Positions 8,599 to 16,713 of a stretch of 64,000 nucleotides of DNA are shown here, in pieces; the stretch's first letter is position 1, and the number at the start of each line of letters is the position of its first letter. The stretch is from Asticcacaulis tiandongensis. GTDB lineage: Bacteria; Pseudomonadota; Alphaproteobacteria; Caulobacterales; Caulobacteraceae. Position numbers and translations under genes: made by a program. Location: positions 203,468 through 267,467 of the forward strand of contig NZ_ML636837.1 of assembly GCF_006475605.1 (NCBI RefSeq). The letters are read 5' to 3'. The notes under the pieces are model-generated. The model was not told where the DNA came from, made no database searches, and worked only from the letters and a program-made list of their open reading frames with translations.

Positions 8599-10182
8599 AT
8601 GAACATGGACACATCTGACACACGCTGGCGTTTCAGCCCCTATGTCCTGTGGGGCCTGACCGGTCTTCTGGCCTTGCGCGTCATTTTGCTGTTTACCAAC
8701 TTCACCGATCTGTATCCGGATGAGGCGCAGTACTGGCTGTGGTCACGTGAACTGGATTTCGGCTATTATTCCAAGCCACCGATGATCGCCTGGCTGATCC
8801 ATCTGACCACCCTGATCGGCGGCAATGGCGAAGCCTTTGTCCGCCTTTCCGCACCCTTCCTGCATTTCGGTACGGCCCTGCTACTTTGGGCCACGGGACG
8901 GCGCTGGTTTAATGATGCCACCGGCGCATTAGCCGCACTGGTCTATAGCTTCATGCCCGCCGTGGTTTTGTCGTCGGCCATTATCTCGACTGACGCGCCG
9001 CTGCTGTTCTTCCTGTCTTTGAGCCTTTATATATATGTGCGCCTCATCGAAGGGGCCGCTGATGCGCGTCTTAAAACCGCACTGGCGCTTGGGGCCGCTT
9101 TCGGTCTGGCTTTCTTAAGCAAATATGCCTGCCTCTATTTTCTGATCGGGGCCTCAGCCCATGCCCTGCTGTCGCCGCGCGTCCGCAAATCATGGTCGTG
9201 GCTATCTCTGGCCGCTTTCGCCGCCGCCTTCGCGCTGGTCATCAGCCCGAACCTGTTATGGAACGCGGCCCACGGCTTCCAAACCGTGTCGCACACCGCT
9301 GACAATGCCAACTGGCAGGCCAGCCGCATGTTCAATCTCGATTCGCTGACGGCCTTCGTCCGTGATCAGTTTGGCGTCTTTGGCCCGGCCCCGTTCATCA
9401 TTCTGCTCGTGGCCGCCGCAGGTCTGCTGATCAAACCGCTCCTGCCGAGAGATGCCGAGGGCCGGATTGATGACCGCATTCTCGGTCTGATCGCCCTAAG
9501 CCTGCCACCGCTGATCTTCGTCACCATTCAGGCGTTTTTGTCACGCGCCCATGCCAACTGGGCGGCTTCCGCCTATGCACCGGCCAGCCTTCTGATCGCC
9601 GCCCTGCTGCACCAAGGCATCGCCACCCGTTCGTGGGCGAAATGGGGGGTGCGCTTAAGTGCCGTTTTTCAGGTGTCTGTGCTTATTATCTTCATGTTAG
9701 CAGCTATTTCCCCCACCCTCACCCGCACCTTTGGCCTTGATAATGTCTTCAAACGCGCCCGTGGCTGGGAAGCGACGACCTTTGCCGTTATCGAACAGGC
9801 CACCACTGGCCCGCGTCCCACCGCCATTGCCGTCGACAACCGCAACATCTATAATGCCCTTGCCTATTATGGCCGTGACTGGTTTGCCGCCAACCCTGAC
9901 GTGCCACTTAAGGCCTGGGTACGTGAGGCCCAGCCCAAATCTCAGGCCGAAACCGAAACGCCCCTGACCGAAGCCACAGGCGGCAACGTGCTGATCCTGT
10001 CCTATGTCCCGCGCTTTGAGCCAGAAATCCGTGCGGATTTTGCTAGTTCCGACCCTGCCCGTTCGCTGAAAACCGCACTTGATCATAAACGCACCCGTGA
10101 CTTCAGCCTGTTCTACGCCCACGGCTTTCAGCCCGTGCCGCGTGAGGGGCGACAGGCCGATACTGCGGCGGCGGATGATTGA
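8599..10182 (+). CDS. GT39-family membrane glycosyltransferase (ArnT/PMT-like)
   Basis: Polytopic inner-membrane enzyme of 527 residues, resembling lipid-linked-sugar glycosyltransferases of the GT39/PMT superfamily. The first helix (about 14-33) is followed by the periplasmic acidic motif YPDEAQYWLWSRELDFGYYS, which carries the presumed catalytic Asp-Glu of this fold. About ten further hydrophobic segments follow to residue 370, then a soluble periplasmic C-terminal part. Such enzymes move a sugar from a polyprenyl phosphate to lipid A, protein or polysaccharide; the acceptor here is unknown. The start has a fair ribosome site (AAGTAAGG); an ATG two codons later is also possible. Confidence 0.88.
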   Translation: MNMDTSDTRWRFSPYVLWGLTGLLALRVILLFTNFTDLYPDEAQYWLWSRELDFGYYSKPPMIAWLIHLTTLIGGNGEAFVRLSAPFLHFGTALLLWATGRRWFNDATGALAALVYSFMPAVVLSSAIISTDAPLLFFLSLSLYIYVRLIEGAADARLKTALALGAAFGLAFLSKYACLYFLIGASAHALLSPRVRKSWSWLSLAAFAAAFALVISPNLLWNAAHGFQTVSHTADNANWQASRMFNLDSLTAFVRDQFGVFGPAPFIILLVAAAGLLIKPLLPRDAEGRIDDRILGLIALSLPPLIFVTIQAFLSRAHANWAASAYAPASLLIAALLHQGIATRSWAKWGVRLSAVFQVSVLIIFMLAAISPTLTRTFGLDNVFKRARGWEATTFAVIEQATTGPRPTAIAVDNRNIYNALAYYGRDWFAANPDVPLKAWVREAQPKSQAETETPLTEATGGNVLILSYVPRFEPEIRADFASSDPARSLKTALDHKRTRDFSLFYAHGFQPVPREGRQADTAAADD

Positions 10183-10378
10183 GGCTAAGGCGCGGCTTCA
10201 AGAGACGACTTGCGTCCGGCTTACAGGTGTTTTCCTATATAAATTGAGGGCGTTATTCGCATCGATTTAGTAAATGCCTTGGTGTCCATATTTAATTTTT
10301 ATTTTCGCCTCTTTACCACTTTCCCTCTATCTGCCGACAGCCTAGTCTGGCGTAAACGGCCATCAACTGAGGAAACCA

Positions 10379-11074
10379 ATGATCGAGAAGAAGAACACGA
10401 TTCTGGTCGTCGACGACGAAGACGAAATCCGCAAAATGCTTAACATTTTCCTTGATGTTGCTGACTTCAAGGTAGTCGAAAGTGAAAACGGAAAGCAGGC
10501 CATCCGCCTGTCGGCTTCGGTAAAACCTGACCTGATCCTGCTTGATCTTGGCCTGCCGGACATCGACGGCAAGGAAGTGATTTCTACGATCCGTCAGTGG
10601 TCTAACGTGCCAATCATCGTCCTGACCGCGCGTGCCGAAGATATGGACGCGGCACCGGCGCTCAACCTTGGCGCTGATGACTATGTCACCAAGCCCTTCA
10701 GCGCCGAAGTGCTTCTGGCGCGCATTAACGCCAACCTGCGCAAATCAGTTGTGAAAGAGGTCGGTGAACCAGACGTCGTTAATGGCCCGATCCGTATGGA
10801 TCTGGTGCGCCACGAAGTCTTTATCGACGACCAGAAAGTCCCCTTCACGCCCAAGGAATATGACCTGCTGCGCTATTTCCTTGTCAATCGCGGGCGTATG
10901 CTGACCCACAAGCAGATTCTGAAAGAAGTCTGGGGCCCTGCCCATGTCGACGATACGCAATATCTGCGCGTCTATATCGGTCAGGTACGTGAAAAGCTTG
11001 AGGTCAAGGAAGGCCTGAGCAAGTCCATCGTCTCCGAATCCGGCATCGGTTACCGTATGGAAGTCGTGGCCTGA
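10379..11074 (+). CDS. OmpR/KdpE-type response regulator, orphan
   Basis: Two-component response regulator of 231 residues. The receiver domain has the acidic pair Asp12-Asp13, the phospho-acceptor Asp56 (LLDLGLPDIDG), and the conserved Thr (IVLTAR) and Lys (DYVTKPFS). The C-terminal winged-helix DNA-binding domain runs from about residue 130 (FTPKEYDLLRYFLVNRGRML). It is closest in feel to KdpE, but no kdpD or kdpFABC lies in the window, so its kinase and targets are unknown. It stands alone with 196 bases upstream and 122 bases downstream. Confidence 0.92.
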   Translation: MIEKKNTILVVDDEDEIRKMLNIFLDVADFKVVESENGKQAIRLSASVKPDLILLDLGLPDIDGKEVISTIRQWSNVPIIVLTARAEDMDAAPALNLGADDYVTKPFSAEVLLARINANLRKSVVKEVGEPDVVNGPIRMDLVRHEVFIDDQKVPFTPKEYDLLRYFLVNRGRMLTHKQILKEVWGPAHVDDTQYLRVYIGQVREKLEVKEGLSKSIVSESGIGYRMEVVA

Positions 11075-11196
11075 CGCAAGACGGGGTTTTACGGCTTCTT
11101 TGTCTGAACCCCCCGAATGTGCTTTTGCATCCTTATCCCTTAGAAGGCAACCTACAGATAATTCAGTGACTTAAACCCCACAAAGGAGCATGTGCT

Positions 11197-11379
11197 ATGC
11201 TGAACTGGATTATCACCTTCTTCATATTGGCGGTTCTGGCAGCCCTGCTCGGCTTTACCGGTCTGGCAGGCACCTTTGCCGAAATTGCCAAATTCATTGC
11301 GGTCGTCTTTGTCGTGCTCTTCGTGGCCGGACTGGTCTACCGTATGGTGACAGGACAAAAGGCCGGCCCTCCCGTCTGA
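11197..11379 (+). CDS. DUF1328-family small membrane protein
   Basis: Encodes 60 residues matching the DUF1328 (YtjA) family: two hydrophobic segments, about 3-19 and 30-48, with the typical opening MLNWIITFFILAVLAALLGF and the GLAGTFAEIAK linker. The start has a strong ribosome site (AAAGGAGCATGTGCT). Members are widespread in Proteobacteria and often linked with envelope stress, but the molecular role is not known. A hairpin terminator follows at 11405-11434. Confidence 0.9.
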   Translation: MLNWIITFFILAVLAALLGFTGLAGTFAEIAKFIAVVFVVLFVAGLVYRMVTGQKAGPPV

Positions 11380-11404
11380 CCCTGTTTTGTTTGTCACCCT
11401 TATT

Positions 11405-11434
11405 CCACCTCTCCGCTTCCCCACGGAGAGGTGG
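11405..11434. terminator. Hairpin terminator between convergent genes
   Basis: CCACCTCTCCG and CGGAGAGGTGG form a perfect 11-bp stem around an eight-base loop. It lies 25 bases after the DUF1328 stop and 8 bases after the stop of the opposing glycosyltransferase. The T tract is weak on the plus strand (ACTTATTTT) and absent on the minus strand. Confidence 0.7.
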
Positions 11435-11442
11435 ACTTATTT

Positions 11443-12537
11443 TCAGGCTACGTTTTTACGCTTCAGGCGACGCGGTAACTGGCGCAGACGCGTCCAGAGC
11501 TTTTTCTTTTCCGGTAAGGGGAAAGGTTCCAGATTACGGATAAATTCCTCCGCACAGGCCCGCCAGCTGAATTTCTCCGCATGACGGCGCACATGGCCGC
11601 GATCAAGCGTCAAGGCTTCGGTAATGGCCTTTGACAGGTCCTCATCAATTACCCCTGCTCCGGTGCCGGGAATGAGGTCAATCGGCCCGTGCGCCGGAAA
11701 GGCCGCCACCGGCGTGCCACAGGCCATGGCCTCAAGGATCACCAGACCGAACGTATCGGTGAGTGACGGGAAGACAAAGACATCTGAATCGGCATAGGAA
11801 CGCGCCAGTTCGTCACCAAAGCGCGGGCCGGTAAACACCACGTCTGGATATTTGGCTTTAAGCTCCTCAAGCTGCGGCCCCTTGCCCACAACCACCTTGG
11901 TGCCCGGCAGATCAAGCGACAGGAAGGCCTCTATATTTTTCTCAATCGCCACGCGTCCGATATAGGTCATGATCGGGCGCGGCAGATCGGTGAATATCGG
12001 CTCAAGATCAGGCCGGAACATCTCAGTATCCACCCCACGCGTCCACGGCGAGATGTTTTTAAATCCGCGCGATTCAAGATCCTTCTGAAGCGTCGGTGTT
12101 GCCACCATCACCCGCCCCGAAGGTTTATGGAACCAGCGCATATAGGCATAACCGACCCCGATAGGAATCGGCAGACGCGCCGACACATATTCAGGGAATT
12201 TGGTGTGATACGAGGTGGTGAACGGCATTTTCCATTCCAGACACACCCGACGCGCCGCCATGCCGACAAAGGCTTCGGTGGCGATGTGCACCGCATCCGG
12301 CTCATAGTCCTGAATGATTTCGCGCACTTCCTCATAACAGCCGAGCGCCAGCTTTACTTCCGGATAGTCAGGCCATGAAACCGATTTGAAACGGTTGTAG
12401 TCCACGATCTTGAATTCATGACCCAGCAGTTCACACTGCTCGATTACACGCTTAAGCGTGGTCACCACGCCATTGACCTGAGGGTCCCACGCATCGGTCG
12501 CCAGTAAGATACGCAATGTTTTTTCCTGCATAGCCAT
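11443..12537 (-). CDS. GT4-family glycosyltransferase
   Basis: GT-B-fold glycosyltransferase of 364 residues. The N-terminal domain opens with RILLATDAWDPQVNGVV, the glycine-rich acceptor-side loop. The C-terminal domain contains YIGRVAIEKNIEAFL and the nucleotide-sugar motif DTFGLVILEAMACGTPV, which carries the E-x7-E-like signature. The closest known types are GDP-mannose-dependent alpha-mannosyltransferases of the MgtA/PimB group acting on glycolipids; donor and acceptor are not certain here. The gene stands alone, facing the DUF1328 gene. Start chosen at MAMQEK; an ATG two codons later is possible. Confidence 0.9.
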   Translation of the reverse strand: MAMQEKTLRILLATDAWDPQVNGVVTTLKRVIEQCELLGHEFKIVDYNRFKSVSWPDYPEVKLALGCYEEVREIIQDYEPDAVHIATEAFVGMAARRVCLEWKMPFTTSYHTKFPEYVSARLPIPIGVGYAYMRWFHKPSGRVMVATPTLQKDLESRGFKNISPWTRGVDTEMFRPDLEPIFTDLPRPIMTYIGRVAIEKNIEAFLSLDLPGTKVVVGKGPQLEELKAKYPDVVFTGPRFGDELARSYADSDVFVFPSLTDTFGLVILEAMACGTPVAAFPAHGPIDLIPGTGAGVIDEDLSKAITEALTLDRGHVRRHAEKFSWRACAEEFIRNLEPFPLPEKKKLWTRLRQLPRRLKRKNVA

Positions 12538-12664
12538 ACAAACTATGCGCCATCTGTAGTGCGCATTAACCGCGCTGTGAAGCGCTTTTGTATGTCAGAA
12601 CGGTGAAGCCCGGCTCTAAAGGCTTCATAACCCTATTATAAAACAGATATGTCGGTTGTTTTTG

Positions 12665-12692
12665 TTGCGGCGCACACAAAGGCAGCTATAAT
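12665..12692 (+). promoter_or_regulatory. Candidate sigma-70 promoter for the TetR gene
   Basis: TTGCGG (12665-12670) and a perfect TATAAT (12687-12692) are 16 bases apart. The leader to the TetR start would be about 115 bases. Seen by pattern only. Confidence 0.4.
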
Positions 12693-12814
12693 TAAAATTT
12701 ACGGCTCCCTTACGCAACTTTGCCAAGCGCCGAAAACCCATGTAACCTGACATGCAACCTGATTTGTGCCCCCTCCCAGACGCTCCTGCCTTCAGGGCCA
12801 CGGAAAGACAAACC

Positions 12815-13453
12815 ATGAGCGATCGCCCAAAGGCCGCTTCGACAAAAGATACGCCGAAATCGCGACGGACGAGGGTGCAGATCCTTGAAACCGCGATGCG
12901 CCTGTTTGCCGAACTGGGCTATGATCGCGCCGGTAATGCCGCCATCGCCGAAGCCTGCGGCCTGACACGCGGGGCCATGCTCTATCATTTCCCGACCCGC
13001 GAAGCTCTGGTCGAAGCCGCCGCCTGGCATATTCATGCTGCCCGCGAAGCGGCTTTTGAGCTTGAGGCCGGAAAGCTGAAGCCCAATCAGGATGCGCTGG
13101 ATGGGGCCATTGACGCCTATTGGCGCCTCCTTAGCTCTGTGCCGTTTGCCGCCTTTCTGGCGCTGGAGCGCGCCGCCCGGCAGGATGAGGATGTCGCCAA
13201 GGCTATTCGTCCGGCACAGGAAGCCTTTGATCGTGCCGCCATGGGCCGTGCCACGCCGGGCTTTATTCTGGCCGGTAATGACGCCCGCTTTCAGGCCAGC
13301 CGTGATCTGGCCCGCTTTGCCCTTGATGGCCTGCATCGTGCCGCCCTGACCTACGAAGAAGAGGCACGCGTCGAAAACATGCTCAATGTCATCAAACGCG
13401 CTGTGCACATGCTGAACCGCAAGGGCGATATTCATGACCTGTGGAGCGAATAG
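12815..13453 (+). CDS. TetR-family transcriptional regulator
   Basis: Repressor-type regulator of 212 residues. The N-terminal helix-turn-helix is clear: RVQILETAMRLFAELGYD, then AIAEACGLTRGAMLYHFPTR with the typical recognition helix and YHF motif. The C-terminal ligand-binding domain is helical and unassigned. I chose the ATG at 12815, behind GGAAAG, over one 21 codons upstream, because family members start just before the helix-turn-helix. The next gene follows immediately (its GTG starts one base after this stop), so the two are co-transcribed. Confidence 0.92.
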   Translation: MSDRPKAASTKDTPKSRRTRVQILETAMRLFAELGYDRAGNAAIAEACGLTRGAMLYHFPTREALVEAAAWHIHAAREAAFELEAGKLKPNQDALDGAIDAYWRLLSSVPFAAFLALERAARQDEDVAKAIRPAQEAFDRAAMGRATPGFILAGNDARFQASRDLARFALDGLHRAALTYEEEARVENMLNVIKRAVHMLNRKGDIHDLWSE

Positions 13454-13999
13454 GTGAGCGCATCAGATCTCGCCAAAGATATTCTGACATTCTGGCTTGA
13501 GGCAGGCCCGGCCAAATGGTTCAGCAAGGATGATGCTTTTGACGCCGAATTCCGCGACCGGTTTTACGACGCCCATTTTGCCGCCGCCCGTGGTGAATAT
13601 GCCCACTGGCTCGACGCCGCCGACAGCGCCCTGAGCCTTATTCTTCTGCTTGATCAGTTTCCGCGGAATGTGTTTCGCGGCACAGGCCACATGTTCGCCA
13701 CCGACCCTTTGGCCCTCAGCTATGCCCGCACGGCCATTGCCGCCGGTCACGACCTGAAAACAGACATTTCCCACCGCGCCTTCTTCTATCTGCCGCTGGT
13801 ACATTCCGAATCGCTTGCCAATCAGGAACGTGCGGTGAAGCTTTATGAACCACTGGGCGAAGACTGGCTACCGCACGCCATTGACCATCGCGATATTATT
13901 GCCCGCTTTGGCCGCTTTCCGCACCGTAATCCGTTGCTGGGACGTGAGACAACACCGGAGGAAACCGCCTTCCTGAACGCAGGCGGCTTTAGCGGCTGA
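13454..13999 (+). CDS. DUF924-family protein
   Basis: Encodes 181 residues of the DUF924 family, which has a TPR-like helical fold. Diagnostic segments are ILTFWLEAGPAKWF, the LLLDQFPRNVFRGTGHMFATD block and FFYLPLVHSE. The start is a GTG directly after the TetR stop codon, indicating translational coupling. The family is common in Proteobacteria with no established biochemical role. The link to a TetR regulator is the only contextual clue. Confidence 0.9.
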   Translation: MSASDLAKDILTFWLEAGPAKWFSKDDAFDAEFRDRFYDAHFAAARGEYAHWLDAADSALSLILLLDQFPRNVFRGTGHMFATDPLALSYARTAIAAGHDLKTDISHRAFFYLPLVHSESLANQERAVKLYEPLGEDWLPHAIDHRDIIARFGRFPHRNPLLGRETTPEETAFLNAGGFSG

Positions 14000-14064
14000 A
14001 CAAGACAATTCCCTTTACGTCCCTGATGCTCTAAACAGGCCCGTCCTTACGGAGTACCCTTCCC

Positions 14065-14430
14065 ATGCGTCAGCTTTTACGTTCGAAAATCCACAACGCC
14101 TACGTCACCGAAGCCAATCTGGCATATATCGGTTCAATCACCATTGACGAGGACCTGATGGATGCGGTTGGCCTGTGGGACGGTGAGCGGGTGCTGGTGG
14201 TCTCCAACACCTCCGGCGCACGCCTTGAAACCTATGTTATCACCGGTGAACGCGGGTCAGGCAAGATTGCCATGAACGGAGCCGCCGCACATCTGATCAA
14301 CGAATCCGAGCAGATTATCATCATGGGCTTCGAGCTGACCGACGCCCCGATTATCCCCAGAGTCGTTCTGGTTGACCGGGAAAACAGGGTTGACCGCTAT
14401 CTGACCGAGACCCCGTCGACGATTCTCTAA
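14065..14430 (+). CDS. panD: Aspartate 1-decarboxylase
   Basis: Makes beta-alanine from aspartate for pantothenate and coenzyme A. The protein is 121 residues and is made as a proenzyme. The self-cleavage site Gly23-Ser24 is visible in AYIGSITID, which creates the catalytic pyruvoyl group. Also present are the DGERVLV segment and the SGKIAMNGAAAHL loop, which is characteristic of the family. The gene has a plausible ribosome site (CGGAGTACCC) and its own upstream gap, so it is probably transcribed alone. No other pan gene is in the window. Confidence 0.96.
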   Translation: MRQLLRSKIHNAYVTEANLAYIGSITIDEDLMDAVGLWDGERVLVVSNTSGARLETYVITGERGSGKIAMNGAAAHLINESEQIIIMGFELTDAPIIPRVVLVDRENRVDRYLTETPSTIL

Positions 14431-14599
14431 CAGCTGTCTGATTTATCCCCAGAGGGTGTATAGTTTTACAAATCCTTGTCCCTATTGGGGTTCTGATTTT
14501 ATTCATATTTTATTAACTAAAAACTTCCCCTCTGCGGCGACTTGCCCGTTGACGAGACTCCCTTCTTATGGCCCATATAGGGGCAAGAGCCGCCGTCAC

Positions 14600-14616
14600 A
14601 CACTATATATAGTTGT
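14600..14616. promoter_or_regulatory. NrdR-box-like site upstream of nrdA
   Basis: ACACTATATATAGTTGT closely fits the NrdR box consensus ACACWATATATWGTGT, with only the last bases differing. NrdR boxes precede ribonucleotide reductase genes and bind the ATP-cone repressor NrdR. The site ends 81 bases before the nrdA ATG. The usual second box about 31 bases away is not clear. A CcrM-type GANTC site (14556-14560) lies upstream. Confidence 0.6.
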
Positions 14617-14697
14617 TAACGGCTATTAAGTTTTAGCTCTAAAACCTTTCGCTCCGGGGCTGGAGCACCTATCTATATATTTGTCGGGTGAGTGATC

Positions 14698-16569
14698 ATG
14701 TCAGTTAATGAAGCGGCCAAGCGCGAAGAGAAACCAGCTTTCAAGGCAAATCGGGTAGTGCGTCCGAAGGCACGCCCTGAGCTGAAGCTGGTTCAGACGG
14801 TGGTCACCGATCCGTCGCGCGATGTGCTTCTGACCGATTTCGGCAAGACAACGCTTGATGACCGCTACCTGCTGCCGAACGAAACCTATCAGGACATGTT
14901 CGCCCGCGTCGCCACCTCCTATGCCGACGATGCCGAACACGCCCAGCGCATCTATAACTACATTTCGAACCTGTGGTTCATGCCTGCGACCCCCGTGTTG
15001 TCAAATGGTGGGGCGGCGCGCGGCCTGCCGATCTCCTGCTTCCTGAACTCTGTGCCTGATTCCCTTGAGGGCATTGTTGGCACCTGGAACGAGAACGTAG
15101 CGCTGGCCTCAAATGGCGGCGGCATCGGCACCTATTGGGGTGGCGTGCGTTCCATAGGTGAAAAGGTCAAGGGCGCCGGTCAGACCTCAGGCATCATCCC
15201 CTTTATTCGCGTGATGGATTCGCTGACACTCGCCATCTCTCAGGGGTCGCTGCGTCGTGGTTCGGCCGCTGTCTATATCGACGTGCATCACCCCGAAATC
15301 GAAGAATTCCTCGAAATCCGCAAACCCTCAGGCGACTTCAACCGTAAAGCACTCAACCTGCACCACGGCATCTCGATCACTGACGAATTTATGGAAGCCG
15401 TCCGCGCAGGCGCCCAGTTCGGTCTGCGCTCGCCCAAGAACGACGAAGTCGTGCGCTTCGTTGACGCCCGTAACCTGTGGCAGAAGATTCTCGAAATCCG
15501 TATGCAGACCGGCGAACCCTATCTGATCTTTGCCGATACGGTGAACCGTTCCATGGCCCCGCACCAGCGCGATCTCGGCCTCAAGGTGCGCCAGTCGAAC
15601 CTGTGCGCCGAAATCATGCTGCACACCGGCCCCGACCATCTGGGCAATGAACGCACCGCCGTGTGCTGCCTGTCTTCGGTCAATGCCGAAAAGTTCCTTG
15701 AGTGGCGCGATGAGCCACGCTTCATCGAAGACATCATGCGCTTCCTTGACAATGTACTTGAGGACTTCATCCAGTCAGCCCCCGACTCTATGGACGCCGC
15801 CGTCTATTCCGCCATGCGTGAGCGTTCGGTCGGCCTCGGCCTGATGGGCTTCCACTCCTTCCTGCAATCTCAGGGCGTGGCCTTTGAATCGGCCATGGCC
15901 AAGTCATGGAACATGCGCCTGTTCAAGCACCTGCGCCGCGAAGCCGACAAGGCTTCGGTCAAGCTGGCGCAAGAACGCGGGCCATGTCCTGACGCTGCCG
16001 ATCGTGGCGTGATGGAGCGTTTCTCGCATAAGCTGGCTATTGCCCCCACCGCCTCGATCTCGATCATCTGCGGCGGCACGTCTGCGGGCATCGAACCTAT
16101 TCCGGCCAATATCTATACCCACAAGACCCTGTCCGGTTCGTTTGCCGTGAAGAACCCTTATCTGGTCAAGCTGCTGCAAACCAAAGGCCTGAACACACCA
16201 GAGGTCTGGGACTCCATCGTCGAACACGAAGGTTCGGTTCAGCACATTGACGCCCTGAGCGCCGATGAAAAGGATCTGTTTAAAACCGCCTTTGAAATCG
16301 ATCAGCGCTGGGTCATTGAACTCGCCGCTGACCGCGCACCGGAAATCTGTCAGTCACAATCGCTGAACATCTTCCTGCCCGGCAATGTCGATAAGTGGGA
16401 CCTGCACATGCTGCACTGGTCAGCTTGGGAGCAGGGCGTCAAATCGCTCTATTACCTCCGTTCCAAGTCGGTACAACGCGCCGCCTTTGCCGGTGCCGAT
16501 GAAAAAGTCACCGCCGAAAGCTTCGACACCGCCAAAACCGACTACGAGGAATGCCTCGCCTGCCAATAG
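14698..16569 (+). CDS. nrdA: Ribonucleoside-diphosphate reductase, alpha subunit (class I)
   Basis: Catalytic subunit that reduces ribonucleotides to deoxyribonucleotides. About 623 residues, much shorter than E. coli NrdA (761), because the N-terminal ATP-cone that senses dATP is missing. Visible core motifs are ATPVLSNGG, the active-site SNLCAE, the radical-transfer tyrosines in YYLRSK, and the C-terminal redox pair in CLACQ. The ATG at 14698 follows GGGTGAG; a GTG two codons upstream is less likely. No nrdB follows: a terminator ends the transcript. The beta subunit must be encoded elsewhere. Confidence 0.95.
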   Translation: MSVNEAAKREEKPAFKANRVVRPKARPELKLVQTVVTDPSRDVLLTDFGKTTLDDRYLLPNETYQDMFARVATSYADDAEHAQRIYNYISNLWFMPATPVLSNGGAARGLPISCFLNSVPDSLEGIVGTWNENVALASNGGGIGTYWGGVRSIGEKVKGAGQTSGIIPFIRVMDSLTLAISQGSLRRGSAAVYIDVHHPEIEEFLEIRKPSGDFNRKALNLHHGISITDEFMEAVRAGAQFGLRSPKNDEVVRFVDARNLWQKILEIRMQTGEPYLIFADTVNRSMAPHQRDLGLKVRQSNLCAEIMLHTGPDHLGNERTAVCCLSSVNAEKFLEWRDEPRFIEDIMRFLDNVLEDFIQSAPDSMDAAVYSAMRERSVGLGLMGFHSFLQSQGVAFESAMAKSWNMRLFKHLRREADKASVKLAQERGPCPDAADRGVMERFSHKLAIAPTASISIICGGTSAGIEPIPANIYTHKTLSGSFAVKNPYLVKLLQTKGLNTPEVWDSIVEHEGSVQHIDALSADEKDLFKTAFEIDQRWVIELAADRAPEICQSQSLNIFLPGNVDKWDLHMLHWSAWEQGVKSLYYLRSKSVQRAAFAGADEKVTAESFDTAKTDYEECLACQ

Positions 16570-16591
16570 CAGGGTCGCAGACCCTGCACCC
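16569..16591. repeat. REP-like palindromic element, copy A
   Basis: GCAGGGTC-GCA-GACCCTGC followed by ACCC. It begins on the last base of the nrdA stop codon. Its reverse complement matches copy B (16691-16713) at 20 of 23 positions. One of the differences is a compensatory base-pair change in the stem. Confidence 0.65.
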
Positions 16592-16623
16592 ATTAATTGG
16601 AGCAGACGGTAAATCCAGACTTC

Positions 16624-16655
16624 AAAAGGCCAGTGTTGATGCACTGGCTTTTTTT
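16624..16655 (+). terminator. Rho-independent terminator of nrdA
   Basis: GCCAGTG and CACTGGC form a 7-bp stem with a six-base loop (TTGATG), followed by seven T residues. The A run before the stem lengthens it. It lies 60 bases past the nrdA stop. Confidence 0.9.
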
Positions 16656-16690
16656 ATAATATGGAAAGAGCCATCTGGCTCGGCTCTAAC

Positions 16691-16713
16691 GGGTGCAGGG
16701 CCTGAGGCCCTGC
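16691..16713. repeat. REP-like palindromic element, copy B
   Basis: GGGT followed by GCAGGGCCT-G-AGGCCCTGC. It abuts the tadC stop codon (16714). Together with copy A in inverted orientation it frames the nrdA terminator, like a bacterial interspersed mosaic element. No RAYT transposase gene is in the window. Confidence 0.65.

Noticed and set aside
8273-8623. 116-codon minus-strand frame upstream of the TonB-dependent receptor
   Set aside because: No family resemblance, it overlaps the GT39 start, lacks a good ribosome site, and would cover the receptor promoter.
12710-13435. 241-codon minus-strand frame opposite the TetR gene
   Set aside because: The plus strand holds a clear TetR helix-turn-helix and coupled DUF924 gene; the antisense frame has no family features.
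14667-14686. Second NrdR box (ATCTATATATTTGTC) near the nrdA start
   Set aside because: The outer bases do not match the consensus, the distance from the first box is about 70 bases, and it overlaps the ribosome-binding region.
14431-14697. Cobalamin riboswitch before a ribonucleotide reductase
   Set aside because: No B12-box was seen and the enzyme is class I, not the B12-dependent class II.
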